Shown here piece by piece: positions 52,123 through 60,523 of a stretch of 64,000 nucleotides of DNA. Position numbers and translations under genes: made by a program. This stretch comes from Solirubrobacter soli DSM 22325 (lineage in GTDB: Bacteria > Actinomycetota > Thermoleophilia > Solirubrobacterales > Solirubrobacteraceae). A model generated the notes under the pieces. It was not told where the DNA came from. It was given only the letters and a program-made list of their open reading frames with translations, and ran no database searches. Every line of letters begins with the position of its first letter. The stretch's first letter is position 1. The stretch lies in assembly GCF_000423665.1 (NCBI RefSeq), contig NZ_KE384069.1:609588-673587 (forward strand), given 5' to 3'.

Positions 52123-53187
52123 TCCTGCTTCATCGCGCCGCCGGATCTCCTCGCGTACGTCATCGAGCAAGGCGAGCCCGCGGAGCGTGACGCCGCGCTT
52201 CGGACGATCGCCGCCTCGGCCGCGCTGCGCACCAAGCGCCAGCTCGTCGGCTCCTTCATGCGCACGCTCGACGTGGACGTCGCGCGCTTCGATCTCCTGC
52301 CGACCGCGACCACGAGCCAGCGAACGGTCTACGACGCACAGCACGGCGGGCGGCTCCAGCTGCCCGGCAAGCTGGTCCGCGCGGAGGGCGATCCGCCGTC
52401 GGACGACGTCGCGGTCAACGAGGCCTACGACGGCGCGGGGACGACGTACGACTTCTACCGCGACGTCTACGAGCGCAACAGCATCGACGGCCGCGGCCTC
52501 GAGCTCGTCTCCTCGGTCCACTACGGGTCCCGCTACGAGAACGCGTTCTGGGACGGCGCGCAGATGGTCTACGGCGACGGCGGCGGCCAGTTGTTCAACC
52601 CCGGCGCCTTCACGCACGCGCTCGACGTGATCGGCCACGAGCTCACCCACGGGGTCACGCAGTACACGGCCGGCCTCGAGTACAGCAAGCAGTCGGGCGC
52701 GCTCAACGAGAGCTTCTCCGACGTCTTCGGCGTGCTCGTCAAGCAGTACGCGGCGCACCAGGTGGCCGACTCCGACGAGGCGAAGTGGCTGATCGGCGCC
52801 GGCTCGCTGGTGACCAAGTGGGGGCGGGCGCTGCGGTCGATGAAGTCGCCGGGCACGGCGTGGGAGGGCGATCAGCAGCCCGACCACATGGATCAGTACA
52901 TCGATCTCCCCGACGACAACGACCCCAACAACGACAACGGCGGCGTCCACATCAACTCCGGCATCCCGAACCGCGCGTTCTACCTCGCGGCCACCAAGCT
53001 CGGCGGCTACGCGTGGGAGAAGGCGGGGCGGGTCTGGTACGTCACGCTGACCGACAAGCTGCAGCCGAAGTCGGTGTTCGACGAGGCCGCGCAGGCGACG
53101 GTCGAGGTGGCACGCGAGCTCTTCGGCGGCGAGGTCGAGCAGGCGGTGACCGAGGCGTGGACCGAGGTGGGGGTCCTGTCGTCGTGA
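52120..53187 (+). CDS. M4 (protealysin/thermolysin-like) zinc metallopeptidase
   Basis: 355 residues. Zinc site HELTHG with the third ligand Glu in GALNESFSD, and transition-state His in GGVHINSGIPN, so catalytically complete. There is no signal peptide; a propeptide of about 80 residues begins with MSCFIAPPDLL, the short protealysin-type prosequence seen in M4 enzymes made as intracellular precursors. The GTG of the emfourin gene overlaps its stop (GTGA), which is the arrangement of the Serratia protealysin operon. Likely role: a protease kept silent by its inhibitor until release or contact with targets. Confidence 0.93.
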   Translation: MSCFIAPPDLLAYVIEQGEPAERDAALRTIAASAALRTKRQLVGSFMRTLDVDVARFDLLPTATTSQRTVYDAQHGGRLQLPGKLVRAEGDPPSDDVAVNEAYDGAGTTYDFYRDVYERNSIDGRGLELVSSVHYGSRYENAFWDGAQMVYGDGGGQLFNPGAFTHALDVIGHELTHGVTQYTAGLEYSKQSGALNESFSDVFGVLVKQYAAHQVADSDEAKWLIGAGSLVTKWGRALRSMKSPGTAWEGDQQPDHMDQYIDLPDDNDPNNDNGGVHINSGIPNRAFYLAATKLGGYAWEKAGRVWYVTLTDKLQPKSVFDEAAQATVEVARELFGGEVEQAVTEAWTEVGVLSS

Positions 53188-53486
53188 GGGTGTCGATCGT
53201 CCGCGGCGGCGGGGTGGCGGGGGTCGCGACGCGCACGCAGCTCGCGGCCGACGCGCTGCCGCCCGAGGCGGGCGAGCGGTTGCGCAAGCTGGCGTCGGAG
53301 GTCGCCCCCGCCGACGACGCCGGGGGCCGCCGCCCCGACGAGCTGCTCTACAAGGTCGAGGTCGACGGCGTCACCGCGACCCACACGGAGACGACGCTGC
53401 CCGAGTCGGTGCGGGCGCTGATCGAGTTCGTCGACGAGCGCCCGGAACGCGATGACGCGATTCTTAAAGGGGTCAGGCCCCTTTAG
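53184..53486 (+). CDS. Emfourin-like inhibitor of M4 protease
   Basis: 100 residues, no signal peptide. Fold pattern of emfourin: N-terminal strand VSIVRGGGVAGVATRT, helix with LRKLASEVA, strand LLYKVEVDG and the ETTLPESVRALIEFV end. Emfourin binds and blocks protealysin-type M4 proteases. Start GTG overlaps the protease stop, so one inhibitor is translated with each protease. The gene ends inside a palindrome that holds its stop codon as well as that of the convergent rhodanese gene. Confidence 0.85.
   Translation: MRVSIVRGGGVAGVATRTQLAADALPPEAGERLRKLASEVAPADDAGGRRPDELLYKVEVDGVTATHTETTLPESVRALIEFVDERPERDDAILKGVRPL
53465..53485. repeat. Palindrome TAAAGGGG-TCAGG-CCCCTTTA, bidirectional terminator
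   Basis: 8-bp perfect arms and loop TCAGG. It contains the stop codons of both flanking convergent genes (emfourin TAG, rhodanese TAA) and so could terminate both. Same core as the element at 33175-33201. Confidence 0.8.
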
Positions 53487-54280
53487 GTTTCGAGCGGGCG
53501 GGCGGGGTCGCGGCTCCAGAGCGACCACGAGCCGGGGAACAGGCGGCCGCCGCCGAGGCCCGCGTGCTCGAGCGCGATGAGGTTGTGGCAGGCGGTGACG
53601 CCGGAGCCGCAGTAGGAGATGACGGGCTCGCTGCCCGTGATGCCGACCTCGGCGAACTTCTCGCGCAGCGTCGCTTTCGGCAGGAACCGCCCGGCTTCGT
53701 CGAGGTTCTCGCGGCACGGGAGGCTCTGGGCGCCGGGGATGTGGCCGAAGCGCGGGTCGAGGTCGTCGGCGGCGCCGTGGAAGCGGTCGCGCTGGCGGGC
53801 GTCGATGACGACGTGGGTGCCGGTGTCCGCGGCCTCGTCGATCGAGGCCAGCGCGGCCTCGGGCCACGGCCTCGCGCTGAACCGCGCGCGCGTGCGCTGC
53901 GGCGTGTCGGTCTCCAACGGGCCGTCCCAGGCCTGGATCCCGCCGTCGAGCAGTGCGCCCTGACGACCGGTGGCGCGGAGCATCCAGACGAGCCGCGCGG
54001 CCATCACGCCGCCGGCGTCGTCATAGGCGATGACGGTGTCCTCGTCGCCGATGCCGACCTCGGCCATCGCCGCCGCGAAGTGCTCGGGCGTGGGAAGGGG
54101 GTGGCGGCCGCCGAGGGCCGGGTCGAGGTGGGCGGCGAGCGCCTCTCCGAGGTCGACGAACACCGCGCCGGGGATGTGGCCGGCGTCGTAGGCGTCGCGC
54201 CCGACACGGCCGTCCAGGTAGGAGCGCACGTCGGCCACGACGGCGCCTTCGGGGATCTCTGACACGACGGGATCGATCAC
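53483..54280 (-). CDS. Two-domain rhodanese (thiosulfate/mercaptopyruvate sulfurtransferase)
   Basis: 265 residues, cytoplasmic. N-terminal inactive rhodanese domain (YDAGHIPGAVFVDL) and C-terminal active domain with the persulfide Cys in YCGSGVTACH. The CGSGVT loop is typical of SseA-like mercaptopyruvate/thiosulfate sulfurtransferases, which move sulfane sulfur to cyanide, thiols or proteins. Length is normal. No sulfur-metabolism neighbours. Confidence 0.93.
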   Translation of the reverse strand: MIDPVVSEIPEGAVVADVRSYLDGRVGRDAYDAGHIPGAVFVDLGEALAAHLDPALGGRHPLPTPEHFAAAMAEVGIGDEDTVIAYDDAGGVMAARLVWMLRATGRQGALLDGGIQAWDGPLETDTPQRTRARFSARPWPEAALASIDEAADTGTHVVIDARQRDRFHGAADDLDPRFGHIPGAQSLPCRENLDEAGRFLPKATLREKFAEVGITGSEPVISYCGSGVTACHNLIALEHAGLGGGRLFPGSWSLWSRDPARPLET

Positions 54281-54355
54281 GCTCCAGGACGCTAACAGGG
54301 GTGTGGCAGGGGGTTCCTCCCGCGGCCGCGACCCGCGCGGGCGTCCTTTTCGGGC

Positions 54356-54793
54356 ATGAAAGCCCTCCTCATCACCGCCCTGGCGACCGCGCTGCTCGTC
54401 TTCGCCAGCACCGCGAACGCCGCCACCACGAACGTCCGGATCGCCAACCCCGTCGCGTCCGGCAAGCTGCTCACCGCCCTCCCTTCCGGCGCGGTCGAGA
54501 TGCGCTTCGCCGGCGGGCAGGGCCAGGTGTGGGCGAAGACCGGCGTCGCCCCGGGCTTCGTCAGCTTCGCGTCGCTCGGGCGCTGCCTGACCGGCCGCTC
54601 GCCGTCGCTCGTGACCGTCGATCCGTGCACGGGTTCGCGCAACCAGCAGTGGCGCACCGACAGCGACGGGTTCGTCTTCAACCGCGGCCTCGGGCTCGCG
54701 CTGGAGGTCGGCACCTCGCCGATCGCGCCCGGCGTGCGGCTCGCGCCGTTCACGGGTCTGGCGAATCAGCGCTGGCTGCAGAAGCCGGCCTGA
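54356..54793 (+). CDS. Small secreted ricin-type (beta-trefoil) lectin-like protein
   Basis: 145 residues. Signal peptide MKALLITALATALLVFASTA, cut near ANA. The mature 120 residues show ricin-type repeats with QxW signatures (NQQWR, NQRWL) and two Cys spaced as in a disulfide (RCLTG, DPCTG). Length suits one beta-trefoil with weakened first repeat. Likely binds a carbohydrate at the cell surface; no catalytic domain. Confidence 0.8.
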   Translation: MKALLITALATALLVFASTANAATTNVRIANPVASGKLLTALPSGAVEMRFAGGQGQVWAKTGVAPGFVSFASLGRCLTGRSPSLVTVDPCTGSRNQQWRTDSDGFVFNRGLGLALEVGTSPIAPGVRLAPFTGLANQRWLQKPA

Positions 54794-54953
54794 TCACGTA
54801 GCGAAACGCCGGGTCGACGTCGAGCTCGTCGTCGTACTCGATGTCGGCCGTGGCGTGCGGCCGTGGGCGCCGTGGCGCGTCGTCCGGCTCGAACAGTTCG
54901 TTCATATTGCGCTGGAGGGAGCCGCCGGGCGCGGTGATACCGTCGCGCGCCTC

Positions 54954-55913
54954 ATGCCGCTGGTGGCGCGCTTCGACACGCCGGGCTCACTGCGCGACGC
55001 GCCGCCCGGCTCCGCGTTCTACGACAACTGGCACCGGCGGGTCGCGCGGCTGCTCAAGGACCGCACGCCCGCCAACGGCGGCGAGTTCGTCGATCCCAGC
55101 GTGGTCGCTCTGAAGCCGGTGGGGGAGCCGACCTACGCGTGGACCGGCTTCCCGCGGCCGCACCTGGTCGTCAACCACCGCGACGACCGCGAGGCCGCAT
55201 TCAAGGCGGGCGAGGACCGGCTCGCCCAGCACGAGTACCTCGAGTGGCACGTCACGCGCGACGCGCGCGGGCGGATCACGAAGGTCACGTTCACCACCGA
55301 GACGCCCGAGTACTGGGAGGCGCTGGCCGAGAACGAGCCGGCCGTCCTGCTCGCGCGCTACCGCGAGCTCGTCTCGCCGCAGGTGCAGATGGCGGACCTC
55401 TTCAGCGGCGGGCGCTACGTGCGCGACAACGTCTGGAACCACGGCCGCGGCATCGTCCACTACGTGATGAAGATCAACGGGATCGCGCCGCTGATCAACG
55501 CCGAGCAGGACTCGCCGATCCGCGGGCGCGTCACCGACAACTACGACGCGCTGCCGCTGAGGTTCGCCAACGGGACGCCGCTCTATACGGCCGCCGACGC
55601 GCGTTTCTCGCTCGACATCGGCGTGCTCCAGCGGCAGGGCTTGTCCTTGACGGTGCGCGAGCCGCTCGGGCTCTACATGATCGAGTGGGACGACACCGGG
55701 TTCACGCGGCCCGACGGACGGCCAGTGGGCGACTACTGGCGGGTGGTGCGGGGGCGTCCCGGCGCCGCGTTGCGGCTCGAGTACGCGGTGCCGGCGTCGG
55801 AGGGCTTCGTGGTGTCCGACGTGCGGATCGGCGGGCGGCCGATCCGCTACGGCGGGCAGCTCGCCGAGCAGATCACCGTGATGGCGGGCGGCGTGGCGGG
55901 GCGGCGGGCTTGA
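54954..55913 (+). CDS. Conserved-looking hypothetical protein coupled to Dyp peroxidase
   Basis: About 319 residues, not recognised. I prefer the ATG giving MPLVARFDTPGSL; an ATG at 54855 would add 33 residues without a better ribosome binding site. The protein is soluble, rich in aromatic and charged residues, with no signal peptide. Notable segments are AFYDNWHRRVARLL, HEYLEWHVTRDARGRITKVT, YVRDNVWNHGRGIVHYVMKI and DNYDALPLRFANGTPLYTAAD. Conserved-type His and Asn suggest an enzyme or cofactor-binding fold. Its TGA overlaps the TTG start of the peroxidase gene, so the two are made together and probably act together. Confidence 0.6.
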   Translation: MPLVARFDTPGSLRDAPPGSAFYDNWHRRVARLLKDRTPANGGEFVDPSVVALKPVGEPTYAWTGFPRPHLVVNHRDDREAAFKAGEDRLAQHEYLEWHVTRDARGRITKVTFTTETPEYWEALAENEPAVLLARYRELVSPQVQMADLFSGGRYVRDNVWNHGRGIVHYVMKINGIAPLINAEQDSPIRGRVTDNYDALPLRFANGTPLYTAADARFSLDIGVLQRQGLSLTVREPLGLYMIEWDDTGFTRPDGRPVGDYWRVVRGRPGAALRLEYAVPASEGFVVSDVRIGGRPIRYGGQLAEQITVMAGGVAGRRA

Positions 55914-57427
55914 GGCCGGAGGTCGAGGCGGTCCTCTCCCGTCTGGCGGCGATGTCGCCGGTGCTGCCGGCCGGGATCGCGCCGAACGCGGTCGGTGCCG
56001 TGGGCGAGCCGGGCGAGCCGGTGTACGACGCGGCGTTCCTGGGCGACGTCCAGGGCAACGTCATTCCGGGCTTCAACAAGGACCACCAGCACTTCCTGTT
56101 CCTGAAGCTGCGCGACGCCGCGCGGGCACGGCGCTGGTTGGCGCAGCTGGCGCCGAAGCTGACGACCATGGGCGAGGCGCTGGAGTTCAAGCGGGCACAT
56201 CGGAGCGCGCGCCAGCAGACGGGGAGGCGCGAACCGCCGCTGAACTCGGTGTGGGTGAACGTCGCGTTCTCGTATGAGGGGATCGCGGCGCTGGCGGGGC
56301 GGGCGGAGGCGGCGAAGTTCGGCGAGCGCAGCTTCAAGGACGGGCTCGCGGCGCGGTCGGCGTATCTCGGCGATCCGCCCGGCGTGGCGCGCGGGTGGCC
56401 GGTCGCGGACGTGCTCGTGATCGTGGGTGCGGACGAGGTCGCCGATCTCGACGACGCGGTGGCGTCGCTGCGGCCGGAGGGCGTTCGCGTGGTGTTCGAG
56501 CAGCGCGGGGACACGCTGCCGGGCGGGCTGCGCGGCCACGAGCACTTCGGCTTCAAGGACGGGATCTCGCAGCCGGGAATACGAGGTCGCGCCCAGGACG
56601 AGTTCATCACCCCGCGCTTCCTCGCCGCGGGCGACCCGCATGCCCGGCTGTTCGCCAAGCCCGGCCAGCCGCTGCTCTGGCCGGGGCAGTTCCTCCTCGG
56701 CGAGCCGCGCCAGGACACCCAGGACGTCTACGCGCCGGCGGCGGGCGCTACGAACTTCCCAGCGTGGGCGCGCCGCGGGTCCTACCTGGTTGTGCGGCGC
56801 CTGCGGCAGGACGTCGAGGCGTTCTGGAGCTTCGTGGTCGATCAGGCGGGCGGCGGCGACCCGATCGCGTATGCGGCGACGCTGGTCGGGCGCTGGCCGA
56901 GCGGGGCGCCGCTCGCGCGCGGCGCCGACGACGCCGCGTTGGCCGGCGACGAGCTCGCCAACAACCACTTCCTGTTCGAGGACGACACCCGCCCGTCGGT
57001 CCTGCGCCCGGTCCCGGGCTACGCCGGCGACTCCTATCCGGCGGCGCGCGGCGACGTCCTCGGCGCAACGTGCCCGCACTTCGCCCACATCCGCAAGGTC
57101 AACCCACGCGACGCCGGCACCGACATGGGCACCCCCGCCGACACCCTGCTCCGCCTGATCCTGCGCCGCGGCATCCCGTTCGGCCCGCCCCTGATCGGCG
57201 GCGGCGACCCCGCCGCCGAGCGCGGCCTGATGTTCCTCGGCTACGGCGCCACGATCGAGGACCAGTTCGAGTTCATCACCCGCCGCTGGACCAACTCCGC
57301 CCTGCACCCCCGCTTCGGCGGCCGCGACCCCCTCATCGGCTCTGACCGCCCCTGGGTCACCCCATCCGGCGGCGGCTACTTCTTCGCCCCACCGATCAGC
57401 GCCGTCGCCGACGTCCTCGCCACCTAA
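55910..57427 (+). CDS. Dyp-type heme peroxidase
   Basis: 505 residues from TTG at 55910 (TTGA overlap with the previous stop); an ATG at 55952 is the alternative. Dyp signatures: GFKDGISQPG with the distal Asp, and proximal heme His in FAHIRKVNPRD. The protein is larger than B-type Dyps because of extra loops, as in the larger C/D-like classes. No Tat or Sec signal. Dyp peroxidases use hydrogen peroxide to oxidise dyes, phenols and lignin-like compounds. Coupled to the unknown gene upstream, which could be a substrate, cargo or accessory protein. Confidence 0.92.
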   Translation: MRPEVEAVLSRLAAMSPVLPAGIAPNAVGAVGEPGEPVYDAAFLGDVQGNVIPGFNKDHQHFLFLKLRDAARARRWLAQLAPKLTTMGEALEFKRAHRSARQQTGRREPPLNSVWVNVAFSYEGIAALAGRAEAAKFGERSFKDGLAARSAYLGDPPGVARGWPVADVLVIVGADEVADLDDAVASLRPEGVRVVFEQRGDTLPGGLRGHEHFGFKDGISQPGIRGRAQDEFITPRFLAAGDPHARLFAKPGQPLLWPGQFLLGEPRQDTQDVYAPAAGATNFPAWARRGSYLVVRRLRQDVEAFWSFVVDQAGGGDPIAYAATLVGRWPSGAPLARGADDAALAGDELANNHFLFEDDTRPSVLRPVPGYAGDSYPAARGDVLGATCPHFAHIRKVNPRDAGTDMGTPADTLLRLILRRGIPFGPPLIGGGDPAAERGLMFLGYGATIEDQFEFITRRWTNSALHPRFGGRDPLIGSDRPWVTPSGGGYFFAPPISAVADVLAT

Positions 57428-57514
57428 AAGGGAGCAGGCCGTCTTCAAGGTTCAGGGTGCGGGATCAGGGGGCTCACCGAGGTCGGGGAGGGGGCGATCG
57501 CGGATCGTGGGGGC

Positions 57515-58117
57515 ATGCCTCCCCAGCATCTCGTCCAGCTCGCCCAGGACCGCCGTCGCTACGAGCAGCTCGTGGCGTCGCGGTTCAGCACCTTGTCGAT
57601 CCAGGACGCCGAGGATGTCGTGTCCGAAGCGCTGATCGCGGTCGCCGACCGCATTCCCGAGAACGCCGGCCGAGCGTGGTTCGCGCGGGTCGTCATCAAC
57701 CGCGCGGAGGACTTCCGCCGCGCCCGCGACGGGCGCCCGCGCAAGGGTCCCGGGCGCCGCCAGGTCCCGCTCGAGGCGGCGTTCGACCGGCCTGCGCCGG
57801 CGCCTGAGGACCCGCACGACCGCGAGCTCGCCCACGCCACCGTCCACCGCGCGCTGCGGCGCCTGCCCGCCGAGCAGCGCGCGCTGCTCGCCCGCCGCCA
57901 CCTGGGTGGCGCGACCCGCGGTGAGATCGCCGGCACCTTGGGCCTCACCCTCTCGCAGTACGAGAGCCGGCACACCGTGGCGTGGTCCGCGCTGCGCCAC
58001 GTCGTCGCGGCCGAGGAGCCGACCCCGCGCTGCCGCCCGGTCCGCCGTGGGCGCGTGTCACCCGCCCACGCCGAGGCGCACCTCGTCGAGTGCCTCAACT
58101 GCCGGCTTGCCGCGTGA
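57515..58117 (+). CDS. ECF-type sigma factor with C-terminal H-x3-C-x2-C tail
   Basis: 200 residues. Region 2 (about 25-75; DAEDVVSEALIAVADRIPE, AWFARVVINRAEDFRR) and region 4 (about 105-160; ALRRLPAEQRALLARRHLGGATRGEIAGTLG, SQYESRHTVAWSALR) of a short ECF sigma factor. After region 4 a 35-residue tail holds Cys and His as C-x11-H-x3-H-x3-C-x2-C, resembling the zinc motif of anti-sigma (ZAS) domains. No separate anti-sigma gene is adjacent, so the tail may give built-in redox or metal control. The last 23 bases overlap the convergent emfourin gene. Confidence 0.8.
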   Translation: MPPQHLVQLAQDRRRYEQLVASRFSTLSIQDAEDVVSEALIAVADRIPENAGRAWFARVVINRAEDFRRARDGRPRKGPGRRQVPLEAAFDRPAPAPEDPHDRELAHATVHRALRRLPAEQRALLARRHLGGATRGEIAGTLGLTLSQYESRHTVAWSALRHVVAAEEPTPRCRPVRRGRVSPAHAEAHLVECLNCRLAA

Positions 58118-58364
58118 CCTCGTCCGCCAGCGCCCGCAACGGCGCGACCGCCTCCGAGCCGTCGTCATGCCAGGCGACGGTGTGGCGCTCGTCGCCGTCC
58201 TCGACCGTCAGCTCGTAGCGAGGCAGGTCGGCGCCCGCCACCTCGGGCGGCGGGGTGGCGAGGAGCTCGCGCACGGTCGGGTCGAGCCGGTCCACCTCCA
58301 AGCGGACCGGCTCGTGCTCGATGCCGGCGAAGCCGCCGCTCTGCCTGAGGGTGAGCCTAGGCAA
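58095..58364 (-). CDS. Emfourin-like inhibitor, second copy
   Basis: 89 residues from TTG at 58364, overlapping the end of the metalloprotease gene by 8 bp. Same fold pattern as the first copy: LTLRQSGGFAGIEHEPV strand pair, a DRLDPTVRELLATPP helix, RYELTVEDGDERHTVAW strands and an APLRALADEV end. No signal peptide. The SGGFAGI start is closer to the canonical emfourin form than that of the copy at 53184. Probably inhibits the adjacent metallopeptidase in the cytoplasm. Confidence 0.8.
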   Translation of the reverse strand: MPRLTLRQSGGFAGIEHEPVRLEVDRLDPTVRELLATPPPEVAGADLPRYELTVEDGDERHTVAWHDDGSEAVAPLRALADEVTRQAGS

Positions 58365-59727
58365 ACGGCCCCTTGGCGAGCGCGTCGATCTCGGCCATCA
58401 ACTCGTCATTGTCGCCGACGAACTCGGGCAGCTGCATCGTCCCGCAGCAGGTCGAGCGGTCCTGCGTGGCGCCCGGCTCGTCCGCGAAGGCGGCCTCCAG
58501 CTCGGCGGACTCGTCGCCGCCGTTCATCGAAAGCGCGGTCGGCGCGACCACCTCACGGAACGAGAACGCGTTGACGAGCGCCTGCCGGTAGCCCGCGGGC
58601 TTGCCGTCGGCGACGACGATCCCGAGCATCTTGTTGACCACGTGCGCGTACGTCGCGGCGGTGTTGGGCGCGGCGCGCAGCCCGCGGATCAACACCGAGG
58701 CGAGGTAGGCGGCGACGTCGTGCAGCACCACCGCGTCGTCGCGGACGTCCGGCTTGCGCTCCATCGCGAACAGGTCGGCGAGCACGTCGAACATCCCGCC
58801 GGTGAACACCTGCGAGATCGCATGGACCTCCGTCCCCACCTCGGAGAGCTTGAGGTTGTTGTCGGCGTTGCGCAGCCCGTTCGGCCGGCCGAGCGCGAGG
58901 CCGAACTGCTCCGCGAGATCGGAGAGGAAGTTCTTCGCGTGCAGGTCGGCCTTGGTCTGGGCGATCAGCGCCTCGCACTGGTCGAGCTGGTTGAGCGCGA
59001 GGAAGATCGCGGTCAGGTCGCCGAAGGACTCGTGCAGGCCGCCGGTCTGCGGCGGATTGTTGGCGAGCAGCCAGCCGGGCTTGAGCGCGTCGAGGATCGC
59101 GTGGCCGGTCTCGTGGGCGACGATGTCCAGCGACCGGCACGTGAACACCTGCGCCGGAGGCGTGCCCGCGTTGAAGAAGAAGAACTTCAGCGCCTTGTCG
59201 GAGCGCGAGTAGAACGCGTTCTGCGTCACACCCGCCCGTGGGAAGACGGTGAGCGGGTCCGCGTTGCCGCCGCTGTTCCACTGCCACGGCAGCGTCGTGC
59301 CGCCCATCCCGCGCTCGTACATCGTCAGCGTCATGCGCACGATCGCGAACGTGTGCACGGCGTCGAACGCCTCGGCCGAGGTCGTCGGGTCGACGAGCAG
59401 GTCGCCGAACACGTTCGGGGTCACGACCGGCAGGCCGGCGATCGCGATCCGGGCGTCGCGCGGACCCGCGAACACCCGCTTGGGCAGGAACGCCTTGCGC
59501 ACCGCGATCTCCGCCACGGACGGGTCCTGCTTGTAGACGAACACGCGCGCGCCCGGCGTGGGGACGGGCACCGCGGGTGCGGCGGCGCGGATCGGGCCGG
59601 CGAGCGCGGGTCCTTCCTCGACCATCGGCGGCGCGACGTAGTGCTCGACGACCATCGAACGGAGCCGCTCGCGCGCGTGGCGTTCGGCGAAGTCCTTGGT
59701 GGGGAGCGGAACCTCGGGCAACTGCAT
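58357..59727 (-). CDS. M4-like (gluzincin) zinc metallopeptidase paired with emfourin
   Basis: 456 residues, no signal peptide; ATG at 59727 follows AAGGAGGACC. Zinc site VAHETGHAILD with the third ligand in GGLHESFGDLTAIF, the HExxH...E layout of M4/M36-type enzymes. It is clearly diverged from the protease at 52120: the propeptide, the LPWQWNSGGNADPLTVF region and the C-terminal tail (CCGTMQLPEF) are different. The emfourin partner supports assignment to the M4 side. Likely an intracellular protease kept inactive by its inhibitor. Confidence 0.85.
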   Translation of the reverse strand: MQLPEVPLPTKDFAERHARERLRSMVVEHYVAPPMVEEGPALAGPIRAAAPAVPVPTPGARVFVYKQDPSVAEIAVRKAFLPKRVFAGPRDARIAIAGLPVVTPNVFGDLLVDPTTSAEAFDAVHTFAIVRMTLTMYERGMGGTTLPWQWNSGGNADPLTVFPRAGVTQNAFYSRSDKALKFFFFNAGTPPAQVFTCRSLDIVAHETGHAILDALKPGWLLANNPPQTGGLHESFGDLTAIFLALNQLDQCEALIAQTKADLHAKNFLSDLAEQFGLALGRPNGLRNADNNLKLSEVGTEVHAISQVFTGGMFDVLADLFAMERKPDVRDDAVVLHDVAAYLASVLIRGLRAAPNTAATYAHVVNKMLGIVVADGKPAGYRQALVNAFSFREVVAPTALSMNGGDESAELEAAFADEPGATQDRSTCCGTMQLPEFVGDNDELMAEIDALAKGPFA

Positions 59728-59881
59728 GGGGGTCCTCCTTGAGCCTGGGTGCGGCGCTCAGTGATGGTCGCGCGGTGAACAATCGGGGTTCAGACGTCCT
59801 TCACGACGCCGCATGAGAGCCCGACGCACCGAAATCGACCGTGTCCGCACGCTGACATCGCCGCCCGATAGAACCCTGGCC

Positions 59882-60523
59882 GTGATCGATCCGTCCGTTC
59901 AACAGCGCTTCCCCGACTACACGGCCGCGGTCGTCGTGGCTTCAAATGTGCAGAACGGGCCGCCGGACGGCCATGGCGACGAGCTGCTGCGCGCCGCCGA
60001 GGCCTCGCTGCGCGCCCGAGCACTCGCCAAAGCTGCCGACGATCCCCACATCGCCGCGTGGCGAGCCGCGTTCAGCGCCTTCGGGGCGAAGCCGTCGCGC
60101 TTCCCGTGCTCGGCCGAGGCGCTGGCCTCGCGGGTGCTCAAGGGCGGCGAGCTCCCGCGCGTGAACCGGCTCGTCGACATCTACAACGCGATCAGCGTCA
60201 CGCATCTCGTGCCGGTCGGCGGCGAGGACGCCGACCGCATCGCGGGGACGCCTCGCCTCGTGCTCGCCGACGGCAGCGAGCTCTTCGACGGCCCGGACGG
60301 GCCCCCGAAGCCCGGCGAGGTCGTCTGGCGCGACGACGAAGCCGTCACGTGCCGGCGCTGGAACTGGCGTCAGGGCCGCCGGACCGCGCTCACGGACGAG
60401 ACGTCGCGCGCGCTGTTCATCCTCGACGCGCTCGCGCCCGCCTCACCCGAGCCCGCGCTGGCCGACCTCATCGCCGAGCTCGAGGCCGGCTGGCCCGGGT
60501 GCGCGATCGAGAGACTCGTGTAG
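59882..60523 (+). CDS. B3/B4 tRNA-binding-domain protein
   Basis: 213 residues from GTG at 59882. TAGAAC ends seven bases before it, so the mRNA is probably leaderless. The sequence matches the B3/B4 domain of phenylalanyl-tRNA synthetase beta found as a free-standing protein: AWRAAFSAFGAKPSRFPCSAEAL, RVNRLVDIYNAISVTHLVPVGGEDAD and DEAVTCRRWNWRQGRRTALTD. Such free domains are suspected trans-editing proteins that remove wrong amino acids from tRNA, which is a family-level expectation. Adjacent to, but functionally unrelated in sequence to, the transglycosylase. Confidence 0.85.
   Translation: MIDPSVQQRFPDYTAAVVVASNVQNGPPDGHGDELLRAAEASLRARALAKAADDPHIAAWRAAFSAFGAKPSRFPCSAEALASRVLKGGELPRVNRLVDIYNAISVTHLVPVGGEDADRIAGTPRLVLADGSELFDGPDGPPKPGEVVWRDDEAVTCRRWNWRQGRRTALTDETSRALFILDALAPASPEPALADLIAELEAGWPGCAIERLV

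Noticed and set aside
55139-55909. N-terminal extension of the Dyp peroxidase
   Set aside because: The open frame upstream lies over the coupled unknown gene and is Arg/Ala-rich shadow sequence; Dyp homology starts after 55910.
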